This document shows, piece after piece, positions 1 through 6,421 of a stretch of 9,462 nucleotides of DNA (position 1 is its first letter; every line of letters starts with the position of its first letter). Origin of the DNA: an uncultured Nitrospina sp. (GTDB lineage Bacteria; Nitrospinota; Nitrospinia; Nitrospinales; VA-1); NCBI GenBank assembly GCA_913044145.1, contig CAJWOD010000041.1:1-9462 (forward strand), given 5' to 3'. The translations under genes and the position numbers were made by a program. Below the pieces are notes generated by a model. It was not told where the DNA came from. It saw only the letters and a program-made list of their open reading frames with translations, and did no database searches.

Positions 1-909
1 TGTGTCATTCTTTATGTAATTCAAGCCTTGCAACAGGTCAAATCGATTGGGGATATCTATATTGTTGGATTGAAAGACAAGCTCGATCAGGTTCTATATT
101 CAAGTCGAATTGATCGTGAATTTCCAAAACGGATTCATGTTGTCGAACAAAAAGCCAATTTGTATGAAAACGTCTGGCAGACATTTTTACAATCTCAACA
201 GGTAGAGGTTAAAAATACGGACCCTCACCGTGATAAAGCCATCCTTATTGTTCCTTGTGATGCTCCACTGCTCACTCCGCATGAAGTTGAATATTTTATT
301 TCCAATGCTGATATGAATCGTTACGATCATGTTCTCGGGCTGGTATCGCGAGAAAAACTAAGACCTTTTTATCCTCAGGAAGGCAAACCCGGAATTAAAA
401 TGGCCTATTTACATATCAATGAAGATAGTTTCCGCATTAATAACTTGCACCTAGTGAAGCCTTTGCGTATTGAGAATCGGGAATATATCCAAAAAATGTA
501 CCAGTATCGTTATCAGAGAAACTTCAAAAATCTGGTGTTATTTAGTTTGTCCGTATTTGGAAAAGATAAGACAAAGCATTATAAAAATTATATTGGATTG
601 CAACTATGCTTGTTTTTCGGCGGACTGGGCCTTGAGTTCGTGGTAAATTTTTTAAGAAAGTTGAACCCTAAAAAGGAATTAGAAGAAACAATATCCAATA
701 TAATGAATACTCGATTTTCGGCCCTTGAGGTACCTTTTCCTGGAGCCGCTCTAGATATTGATAATGCAAAAGATTATGAGGCAATGAAAATCCGATTTGA
801 TGAATGGCGGAAATTTTTAAGGACGGCACCCCTTACCAAAGTTGAAAAATACAGCGAGACATTTTTCCCTTCCCGTAAAGTGGCACGCACTTCTTCCATG
901 AACTTATAA
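1..909 (+). CDS. MobA/GlmU-like NTP transferase domain protein, 5' truncated by window edge
   Basis: The reading frame is open from base 1 to the TAA at 907-909, so the true start lies outside the window. The first visible codons read into VIQALQQV and then IGDIYIVG, which matches the helix and strand that follow the nucleotide-binding loop in this fold; the GxG loop and N-terminal strand are missing here. Counting from the TTG codon at 28, residues 71-83 (AILIVPCDAPLLT) form the strand and Asp motif that binds the metal-nucleotide (Asp78). A later ALDIDNAKDYEAM stretch (241-253) supplies the usual C-terminal Asp pair. Between them lies an insert with the motif INNLHLVKPLRI (137-148) and a hydrophobic stretch around 186-208. 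The fold is known to transfer nucleotidyl groups onto sugar phosphates or cofactors. The substrate cannot be read from the sequence. A molybdopterin substrate is possible but not shown. It reads towards lepA, 103 bp upstream of it. Confidence 0.75.
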   Translation, partial: CVILYVIQALQQVKSIGDIYIVGLKDKLDQVLYSSRIDREFPKRIHVVEQKANLYENVWQTFLQSQQVEVKNTDPHRDKAILIVPCDAPLLTPHEVEYFISNADMNRYDHVLGLVSREKLRPFYPQEGKPGIKMAYLHINEDSFRINNLHLVKPLRIENREYIQKMYQYRYQRNFKNLVLFSLSVFGKDKTKHYKNYIGLQLCLFFGGLGLEFVVNFLRKLNPKKELEETISNIMNTRFSALEVPFPGAALDIDNAKDYEAMKIRFDEWRKFLRTAPLTKVEKYSETFFPSRKVARTSSMNL

Positions 910-910
910 G

Positions 911-931
911 AAGTATTTAATACTTAAATAC
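911..931. repeat. overlapping AT-rich inverted repeats between the NTP transferase gene and lepA
   Basis: Two perfect dyads share the same bases. GTATTTAA (913-920) and TTAAATAC (924-931) pair around a 3-nt centre. AAGTATT (911-917) and AATACTT (919-925) pair around a single T. The element starts two bases after the stop codon of the upstream gene. No T-run follows, so it is not a standard intrinsic terminator. It could be a weak RNA hairpin, a protein-binding site, or chance in AT-rich DNA. Confidence 0.35.
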
Positions 932-1012
932 CTCCAGGATTAAAACATCTCCTGTCTAATTTTTCAGGAAGCTTTATCTGATTGTTTAAGTTTTGTAAAT
1001 TTTTAAAAAACT

Positions 1013-2815
1013 ATGGAACAAAATAAATTAAGAAATTTTTCCATCATTGCCCATATTGATCATGGAAAATCTACGTTGGCAGATAAATTAATTCTTGCTA
1101 CTTCTGCGCTTTCCCAGCGAGAAATGAAAGACCAGGTTTTGGATAATATGGATCTCGAACGTGAACGTGGGATTACTATTAAAGCACAAACGGTTTGTTT
1201 GAAGCATTCCTCCAAGGAGGAAGGTAACTTTGTATTCAATATGATTGACACGCCAGGGCATGTAGATTTCACATACGAAGTATCACGCAGTCTTGCTGCT
1301 TGTGAAGGTGTATTGCTGGTCATTGATGCGACACAAGGTATTCAGGCACAAACAATTGCTAATCTAAACTTAGCTATGCAGCATAATCTGGCTGTTGTTC
1401 CTGTCATCAATAAAATTGATCTCCCTAGTGCAAACCCAGATTTCATTAAAGAACAACTAGAAGACGTATTACAGATCGATTCAGACGATGCTGTTCTGGT
1501 AAGCGCCAAAGAAGGAATAGGTATCGATGAATTAATGGAATCGATAACAAAATTAATTCCGCCCCCAAAAGGCAATGAATCCGGAACACTGCAAGCCTTG
1601 CTCTTCGATGCCTGGTACGATTCTTTCCGCGGTGTCATTGTCTTAATTAAAGTTCAACATGGAATACTCGAGGTGGGTAATGAAATAACCATGATGGCCA
1701 CAGGAAATAAATTTATAGTGGAAGAACTCGGCACCTTTAACCCCAAACAAGAATCGAAAGCTAGCTTGCAAGCGGGGGAAGTGGGTTACTTGATAGCGGG
1801 AATCAAACAACTGGACCAAACTAAAGTTGGCGATACCATTACACATGCTAAATCTCCTGCTGAAAAACCTTTGCCTGGCTATAAAGAAGTAAAACCTATG
1901 GTCTTCAGTGGACTTTATCCCATTAGTGGCGATGACTATGAAGACCTACGTGACTCTCTTAAAAAATTAACCCTGAACGATGCTTCATTTTCTTATGAAG
2001 CAGAAACATCGACTGCCCTGGGGTTTGGTTTTCGCTGTGGGTTCCTCGGGTTATTGCATATGGAAATCGTTAGAGAACGTATTGAGAGAGAATATAAAGT
2101 TGATCTCCTCACTACCGCACCTACAGTTATCTATAAGGTGATTACTACCGATGGCAAAACCATAATGATTGACAACCCAACGAAACTAAAAGAACAGAAA
2201 AACATCGACCACCTTGAAGAACCTTATGTTATGGGGACCATTATTGTGCCAGAGGAATATATTGGCGTTATCATGACTCTGGTGAGAGATCGACGCGGCA
2301 TTCAGAAAAAAATGGAATACCTTAACCCAGAAACTATCCTGTTGGAATACGAATTACCCTTCAATGAAATCGTGCTGGACTTTTATGACAAACTAAAGTC
2401 TTCTACCAAAGGTTACGCTTCTTTTGATTACGAATTTATAGATTTCAGGACATCCAGTCTGGTAAAGTTGGACGTCCTCTTAAACGGGGAACTGGTGGAT
2501 GCTTTGTCTTTAATAGCACATAAAGATAAGGTGCATTACCAAGGTCGCGACTTGGCTAAAAAGCTTAAACAACAGATTCCCCGACAAATGTTTGAGGTCG
2601 CCATCCAAGCTGCGATTGGTAGCAAGGTCATTGCGCGTGAAACCGTAAAGGCGTTACGGAAAAATGTTCTGGCGAAGTGTTACGGAGGGGATATTACCCG
2701 CAAACGCAAATTGCTTGAAAAACAAAAAGAAGGAAAGAAAAAAATGAAACAGATTGGAAGTGTGGAAATCCCCCAAGAAGCTTTTCTGGCTGTGTTGAGG
2801 ACAGATGACAAATAA
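1013..2815 (+). CDS. lepA: Elongation factor 4 (LepA), ribosome-associated GTPase
   Basis: Full-length LepA/EF4 of 600 residues, the normal family size. The GTPase motifs are all present: G1 AHIDHGKS (13-20), the switch I region ERERGITIK (49-57), G3 DTPGH (79-83), G4 NKID (133-136) and G5 SAK (164-166). The EF-G-like domains follow. The LepA-specific C-terminal domain ends in the basic stretch YGGDITRKRKLLEKQKEGKK. EF4 binds stalled ribosomes and is known to promote back-translocation or to affect initiation and ribosome assembly, using GTP. The ATG at 1013 gives the expected N-terminus (a few residues before the NFSIIAHIDHGKS block). No Shine-Dalgarno sequence precedes it; the leader is A/T-only for about 20 nt. 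Its last 11 bp overlap lepB, the common lepA-lepB operon arrangement. Confidence 0.98.
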   Translation: MEQNKLRNFSIIAHIDHGKSTLADKLILATSALSQREMKDQVLDNMDLERERGITIKAQTVCLKHSSKEEGNFVFNMIDTPGHVDFTYEVSRSLAACEGVLLVIDATQGIQAQTIANLNLAMQHNLAVVPVINKIDLPSANPDFIKEQLEDVLQIDSDDAVLVSAKEGIGIDELMESITKLIPPPKGNESGTLQALLFDAWYDSFRGVIVLIKVQHGILEVGNEITMMATGNKFIVEELGTFNPKQESKASLQAGEVGYLIAGIKQLDQTKVGDTITHAKSPAEKPLPGYKEVKPMVFSGLYPISGDDYEDLRDSLKKLTLNDASFSYEAETSTALGFGFRCGFLGLLHMEIVRERIEREYKVDLLTTAPTVIYKVITTDGKTIMIDNPTKLKEQKNIDHLEEPYVMGTIIVPEEYIGVIMTLVRDRRGIQKKMEYLNPETILLEYELPFNEIVLDFYDKLKSSTKGYASFDYEFIDFRTSSLVKLDVLLNGELVDALSLIAHKDKVHYQGRDLAKKLKQQIPRQMFEVAIQAAIGSKVIARETVKALRKNVLAKCYGGDITRKRKLLEKQKEGKKKMKQIGSVEIPQEAFLAVLRTDDK

Positions 2816-3476
2816 AACTTCAGAAAACACAAATAACCAAACGGTAAAAAGAAAAAGTGTTGCGAGAGAATATACCGAAGCAATTCTGATTGCCCTTCTT
2901 CTTGCCCTTTTTATTCGCACATTTTTCGTGCAAGCTTTTAAAATCCCCTCGGGTTCCATGAAGGATACTCTTCTTATAGGCGATCACATCCTTGTCTCAA
3001 AATTTGCCTACGGCACCCATATCCCAAATGAAATTCCATTTCTAAACATCAAACTATTCGATGATATAATCTTTTTCCCCAAACAACCTGCGCGCGGTGA
3101 TATCATCGTCTTTAAATATCCTAAAGACGAGAAGCGTGATTTTATTAAGAGAGTAATTGGTATTCCGGGTGATTTACTGGAGGTACGTCACCAAAAAGTT
3201 TTTATCAACGGTAAACCCTATGAAGACCGTCACGCAAGACATACCGAATCACCTTCTGATAGCTCTCTGGTGCCACGAGATGATTTTGGTCCAGTACTTG
3301 TTCCCGAAAACCATTTATTTATGATGGGCGACAACCGAGAGAACAGCCAGGACAGTCGCTATTGGGGTTTTCTTAATATAAAGAAGGTGCGTGGAAAAGC
3401 TTTGATGATCTACTGGTCCTGGAACCAATTGGAAAGCTGGGTACGCTTTGACCGTTTTGGAAAAATACTAGAATAA
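2805..3476 (+). CDS. lepB: Signal peptidase I
   Basis: Membrane-bound Ser/Lys protease (S26 family) that removes signal peptides from exported proteins at the periplasmic face. It has 223 residues: a charged N-terminal tail, one membrane segment at about 26-44, then the catalytic domain. The nucleophile motif PSGSM (48-52) gives Ser51. The general base lies in KRVIGIPGD (115-123), Lys115. The conserved GDNRENSQDSR block (175-185) is intact. A single N-terminal span differs from the two-span E. coli enzyme and resembles the shorter form found in many other bacteria. The start codon lies inside the end of lepA (11-bp overlap). A GAGGA sequence at 2797-2801 precedes it with only 3 nt of spacing, so translational coupling to lepA is likely. 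No alternative Met occurs before the catalytic motif. Confidence 0.97.
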   Translation: MTNKTSENTNNQTVKRKSVAREYTEAILIALLLALFIRTFFVQAFKIPSGSMKDTLLIGDHILVSKFAYGTHIPNEIPFLNIKLFDDIIFFPKQPARGDIIVFKYPKDEKRDFIKRVIGIPGDLLEVRHQKVFINGKPYEDRHARHTESPSDSSLVPRDDFGPVLVPENHLFMMGDNRENSQDSRYWGFLNIKKVRGKALMIYWSWNQLESWVRFDRFGKILE

Positions 3477-3489
3477 AATATCCCTACAG

Positions 3490-4185
3490 ATGGACTCCTT
3501 TTTCTTCGAAAGAAAATCAAAACTTCATACCCTTCTAAAAAAATCCAAAGCAACGATACTGGATTTCGATGGATTGCTCGCGGATTCAGAACCCTATCAT
3601 TACAAAGCTTATAACGAGGTGTTTGAAAGATACGGTCATACACTAAATAAAGCAGAGTATTGGATAGAATGGACCTCCAAGGGTAAAGGGATTGCAGGAG
3701 AAATCGAACGCCACAACTTAAAGCTGGATGTCAATCCTATAGATATTCGTAAGCAAAAATTTGAAGTCTACACTCGATTTTGTGAAAGTGGTGAAATCAA
3801 ACTATTTCCAGAAGCTGTTCATCTGATTGAACAGTTATCTTCGACCCTCAGATTGGCAATTGCTTCCGGTTCCTGGGCAACAGATATTCGGCACATTTTG
3901 CGAAATGCTGATGCGCTGGACTTAATTCCCATCATACTCGGTAAAGAATCCGCCAAACGGGAAAAACCTTTTCCCGATATTTTTCTGAGTGCTGCAGAAA
4001 AACTGGGTCATTCACCCACAGAATGTTTTGTTTTGGAAGATGCTTTGAAAGGATTGAATGCCGCAAACGATGCAGGCATACCTTGTATTATTATAAAAAA
4101 CGACTTGAACCAAAATATTGATTTCAATGGTGCAGAAATAGTTTTCCCTAGCCTTACAGATTTTGTTTCTGCATTATCGAGTTAA
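3490..4185 (+). CDS. HAD-superfamily phosphatase / beta-phosphoglucomutase-like hydrolase
   Basis: A cytosolic haloacid-dehalogenase-fold enzyme of 231 residues with all four motifs. Motif I is LDFDGLLADSE (24-34), with nucleophile Asp25 and acid/base Asp27. Motif II is ASGS with Ser126. Motif III is EKPFPDIF with Lys159. Motif IV is LEDA with Glu183-Asp184. The helical segment between motifs I and II (about 35-105) is the C1 cap that selects substrates in the beta-phosphoglucomutase/phosphoglycolate phosphatase subgroup. The substrate is not readable from the sequence; a sugar phosphate or metabolite-repair role would be typical. The gene starts 13 bp after lepB and is probably cotranscribed with lepA-lepB. 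No Shine-Dalgarno is visible. A TAG at 3469-3471 blocks an upstream start. About 20 residues precede motif I, a little more than is usual. Confidence 0.9.
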   Translation: MDSFFFERKSKLHTLLKKSKATILDFDGLLADSEPYHYKAYNEVFERYGHTLNKAEYWIEWTSKGKGIAGEIERHNLKLDVNPIDIRKQKFEVYTRFCESGEIKLFPEAVHLIEQLSSTLRLAIASGSWATDIRHILRNADALDLIPIILGKESAKREKPFPDIFLSAAEKLGHSPTECFVLEDALKGLNAANDAGIPCIIIKNDLNQNIDFNGAEIVFPSLTDFVSALSS

Positions 4186-4193
4186 GATAAATT

Positions 4194-5129
4194 TTAGGGA
4201 TCCCCAGCTACTTCCAATTCTTTTCTAAATCCCTTAAAAATATTTTGAATAGGCGGAATGAGTTTTTCTTTTAATTCTTCTGGAATCCAATTAATTTTTT
4301 CGACCGGCCAAGTTTCGATAGCCTTAATATCGAGACCTTGTTTCTTAAATGGTCCTCCTAAGCTCTCCTCAAAACCATAAATCAGGGCATTATTAAAAAC
4401 CATCTCGTAATGCTCGTTTATTTTTTCAGGATCATGGAGCCCTTCCATAAATGCTTGCATCATCCTCTCAATAATAGGGGTCGCGTGGTCTCGAAAATCT
4501 TTACTACAGGAATTTTCAATAGTACGATAAATGATAATAATGTCTTGCAAAAGATATTTAATATCCTTTGGATCTTTCTTGACAGGTCCTTTTGTTAAAT
4601 CAAAAAAGGGTTTATATTCCTTAATAATTCTTACCATATCGCTGATTATCGATTCTTCCCATGAAACTTTGTTCCATACAAAAAATGTTCTTAGCCATCG
4701 AACTCTTTCCGTTGCATCCTCCATATGCATGGTCAGACTGGGTTTTGACTTATTGCTATGGGGCAACTTGCCACCCCACATTTTCAAGTCAAGTACAATT
4801 TGGTATGGAGCAAAAGCCTCTTTATACACGTCGGCATAAACAGCAACTAGCTTCTCCAAATTCTCTTGTTTATCCAACGAACTATTCTGCGGCAAGTTTA
4901 CTATTGAGTAGAGTCTCCATATTCGCCGACGCGATAACCCATTGGGCTTGGCGATTAAATAAGTACCCCCCCAGATCCCCGATGTAAAGGAAAGATCAAG
5001 CCCATAAATTTCTTTTAGGCGGCTGGAAACCTCTATAGCAATATTTTGGTATAACTCGTTAATGTAATAGAGGTTAATCAGGTGATTTTCAGAAAAGACC
5101 GGACCCGAAGCTTTGGGTAAACTTGTCAT
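4194..5129 (-). CDS. Hypothetical protein, 311 residues, family not recognised
   Basis: I do not recognise this protein. The reading frame is long and uninterrupted, with an ATG at 5129 and a TAA at 4194-4196. It has no signal peptide or membrane segment, so it is probably cytosolic. The sequence looks mostly helical and rich in charged and aromatic residues. Visible landmarks are SGIWGGTYLIAKP near residue 50, DLKMWGGKLP near 115, and a C-terminal part with EKINWIPEELKEKLIPP near 275-290. No cysteine pairs, nucleotide-binding loop or catalytic signature were seen. The stop codon lies 8 bp from that of the convergent HAD gene. A TGA at 5148-5150 blocks any upstream start and no Shine-Dalgarno precedes the ATG. 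A strong terminator ends only 20 nt upstream, so its transcription is puzzling. The GGG/GGT glycine codons at 4966-4972 make a run of seven G on the coding strand. Confidence 0.8.
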   Translation of the reverse strand: MTSLPKASGPVFSENHLINLYYINELYQNIAIEVSSRLKEIYGLDLSFTSGIWGGTYLIAKPNGLSRRRIWRLYSIVNLPQNSSLDKQENLEKLVAVYADVYKEAFAPYQIVLDLKMWGGKLPHSNKSKPSLTMHMEDATERVRWLRTFFVWNKVSWEESIISDMVRIIKEYKPFFDLTKGPVKKDPKDIKYLLQDIIIIYRTIENSCSKDFRDHATPIIERMMQAFMEGLHDPEKINEHYEMVFNNALIYGFEESLGGPFKKQGLDIKAIETWPVEKINWIPEELKEKLIPPIQNIFKGFRKELEVAGDP

Positions 5130-5149
5130 GAAATATTTGATTAGAGGTC

Positions 5150-5185
5150 AAAAAAAATTCCATCCCCGAAACCAGGGATGGAATT
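5150..5185 (-). terminator. Strong Rho-independent terminator after the DUF4399-like lipoprotein gene
   Basis: A perfect 11-bp stem is formed by AATTCCATCCC (5156-5166) and GGGATGGAATT (5175-5185) around an 8-nt loop. Read on the minus strand, the stem runs directly into eight T (5157-5150). There is no T-run on the plus-strand side, so the direction is clear. It sits 32 bp downstream of the lipoprotein stop codon and 20 bp upstream of the start of the 311-residue gene on the same strand. Confidence 0.9.
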
Positions 5186-5217
5186 AAATTGTTTCAGTAT
5201 AACTATTACCTAAAAAA

Positions 5218-5664
5218 TTATTCTACATGCACGACAGTTACAGTCACAGCATCTGTTACCGGAGGATTATACGGAACATGATTACCTTGAGCAAAAACAG
5301 CAGTGATTGTATGCTGCCCTTTAGCCAAGTTCAATGTTTTACATTTAGAACCATCGCCCATATGAACATGATTTGAATCTTTACCTATACGCTTACTTAA
5401 GTCTGAAGGAATAGACACATCAATCAATAAATGATGATGCCCTTTACCCGGATTAACGCCCTTTTTAGCAGGTTCAACCGTATAACCCTTTGTCGCCATG
5501 CAAACTTTCAACGGACTACTGACATTAGTCAGGGTTGCCGGTGTTGTAATGGTAATGGGTTTATTAGAGACTTTAGCAGCTGTTGACCCGCCGCCAGCTT
5601 GACCCGCACATCCTACAAATGCAAAAACTGCCATCAAGGCTAATACTTTAAAAATAATCTTCAT
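5218..5664 (-). CDS. Histidine-rich DUF4399-like lipoprotein
   Basis: A small exported protein of 148 residues. The N-terminus is a lipoprotein signal: MKIIFK, a hydrophobic core, then FVGC with Cys19 as the probable lipidation site. Phe at the -3 position is less usual than Leu. A low-complexity linker (AGQAGGGSTAA) follows. The body matches what I recall of the DUF4399 family: a beta-strand-rich domain with GYTVEPA (60-66), GKGHHHLLID (73-82), NHVHMGDG (98-105), GQHTITAVFAQGNHVPY (116-132) and a terminal DAVTVTV strand. Seven histidines fall in or beside these motifs, and two cysteines (55 and 108) could form a disulfide. Metal binding is an inference; the family function is unknown. GAGGAG at 5668-5673 precedes the ATG by 3 nt. 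The gene has its own terminator and is divergent from a ModE-type regulator. Confidence 0.82.
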   Translation of the reverse strand: MKIIFKVLALMAVFAFVGCAGQAGGGSTAAKVSNKPITITTPATLTNVSSPLKVCMATKGYTVEPAKKGVNPGKGHHHLLIDVSIPSDLSKRIGKDSNHVHMGDGSKCKTLNLAKGQHTITAVFAQGNHVPYNPPVTDAVTVTVVHVE

Positions 5665-5713
5665 AAACTCCTCATTTGAAAAAAATGGAACAATAAATAA
5701 ACACGGTTAACAA

Positions 5714-5738
5714 ACTAAAAAGCTTTTAGTGAACTAAA
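5714..5738. promoter_or_regulatory. Operator-like cluster of ACTAAA dyads upstream of the lipoprotein gene
   Basis: The 6-mer ACTAAA occurs at 5714-5719 and 5733-5738 in one orientation and as TTTAGT at 5725-5730 in the other. This makes two overlapping perfect inverted repeats: ACTAAAA (5714-5720) with TTTTAGT (5724-5730), and TTTAGT with ACTAAA around GA. The block ends 49 bp upstream of the lipoprotein start codon, in the range where a regulator could contact its promoter. It is AT-rich, so chance cannot be excluded. Confidence 0.35.
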
Positions 5739-5982
5739 CCTAAAATATTACTGCTAAGTTTCTCGTTATCTTCAACCAATATCCCACGCAGGATCCCCAT
5801 ATCTAAACGCCACCAGGAAGAAGGGATTCAATGTATTTTTTTAATATTATCTACGAAAACTAGCATAAAATCAATGTTATGATAAAAGAAACTGCCTATT
5901 TAAGCTGCAAATAGCAATAACAATACCCAGAAAATAGGTTAAAATCCAAAATTCTTCAGCCCTAGAAAAATAGTAAATTTTC

Positions 5983-5988
5983 AAAGGA
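5983..5988 (+). promoter_or_regulatory. Ribosome binding site that supports the TTG start of the ModE-type gene
   Basis: AAAGGA lies 7 nt before the TTG at 5996. No comparable site precedes the next possible start, the ATG at 6047. Together with conservation of the residues between the two, this favours the TTG. Confidence 0.65.
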
Positions 5989-5995
5989 TCAAATT

Positions 5996-6358
5996 TTGCC
6001 AAGACCCAAAACCAGAAATATTCGTTGTCGTTCCCGATTTCGGATCATGTCAGATGACTTCATTGCCTTGGGCCCAGGTAAAGTAGATTTATTGCAATCC
6101 ATCAATAAGGTAGGATCCATATCGGAGGCTGCAAGGCAAGGTCAGATCAGTTATCGGCGTGCTTGGGACATGGTAAACGCTATGAACCACTGCTTCAAGA
6201 AACCTTTAGTAGAAAGCGTGACTGGCGGAAAAGGGGGCGGGGGGGCAGCGCTCACACCATTAGGAAAAAAAGTAATTGAAATTTATCGAGACATGGAAAA
6301 AAAAGCCAGTCAGTCCATACAGGAAGAGTGGAAATTCCTCAAAAAACAACTCAAGTAA
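5996..6358 (+). CDS. Single-domain ModE-type winged helix-turn-helix regulator
   Basis: A 120-residue DNA-binding protein that matches the N-terminal domain of the molybdate regulator ModE. The helix-turn-helix is LLQSINKVGSISEAARQ followed by ISYRRAWDMVNAMN (about 32-64). The wing is the Gly-rich TGGKGGGGAALTPLG (76-90), a hallmark of this family. The C-terminal part is a helix that would dimerise the protein. The paired Mop/TOBE domains that bind molybdate in E. coli ModE are absent, so an oxyanion-sensing role cannot be assumed. The start is a TTG with AAAGGA 7 nt upstream; the ATG at residue 18 would remove the basic RCRSRFRI stretch that belongs to the domain. The gene is divergent from the lipoprotein gene and convergent with the methyltransferase-like gene. 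A run of seven G (6239-6245) encodes part of the wing. Confidence 0.88.
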   Translation: MPRPKTRNIRCRSRFRIMSDDFIALGPGKVDLLQSINKVGSISEAARQGQISYRRAWDMVNAMNHCFKKPLVESVTGGKGGGGAALTPLGKKVIEIYRDMEKKASQSIQEEWKFLKKQLK

Positions 6359-6421
6359 ACCCTTGATCGAAGTCCTTACTGCAAATAAATTACTCTCTAG
6401 TTGCTGAGGTTGGTCATTCTC

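Larger units (their letters stand above)
5665..5995. other. 331-bp divergent intergenic region between the lipoprotein and the ModE-type gene
   Basis: It must carry the promoters for both divergent genes, but I see no convincing -35/-10 pair. TATGAT at 5878-5883 and TAAAAT at 5940-5945 are possible plus-strand -10 elements with poor -35 partners. The lipoprotein side contains clustered dyads (5714-5738). The middle part (about 5780-5825) is visibly richer in G and C than its surroundings. On the minus strand it encodes a 24-residue peptide resembling the start of a response-regulator receiver domain. A seven-T run at 5836-5842 has no good hairpin in front of it. Confidence 0.6.

Noticed and set aside
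1207..1222. TTCCTCC/GGAGGAA inverted repeat and internal Shine-Dalgarno-like site in lepA
   Set aside because: It lies inside the GTPase domain, encodes a variable loop (SSKEEG), and no start codon of a plausible internal gene follows.
1060..1846. Minus-strand frames of 67-98 codons inside lepA
   Set aside because: They are antisense to a fully conserved gene and read as its shadow.
2654..2959. Minus-strand frames across the lepA/lepB junction with hydrophobic residues
   Set aside because: The Phe/Leu-rich look comes from the complement of Lys-rich lepA and the lepB membrane segment; there is no independent support.
4410..4987. Plus-strand frames of 60-110 codons opposite the 311-residue gene
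   Set aside because: They are antisense to a longer intact gene, overlap one another in different frames, and show no motif.
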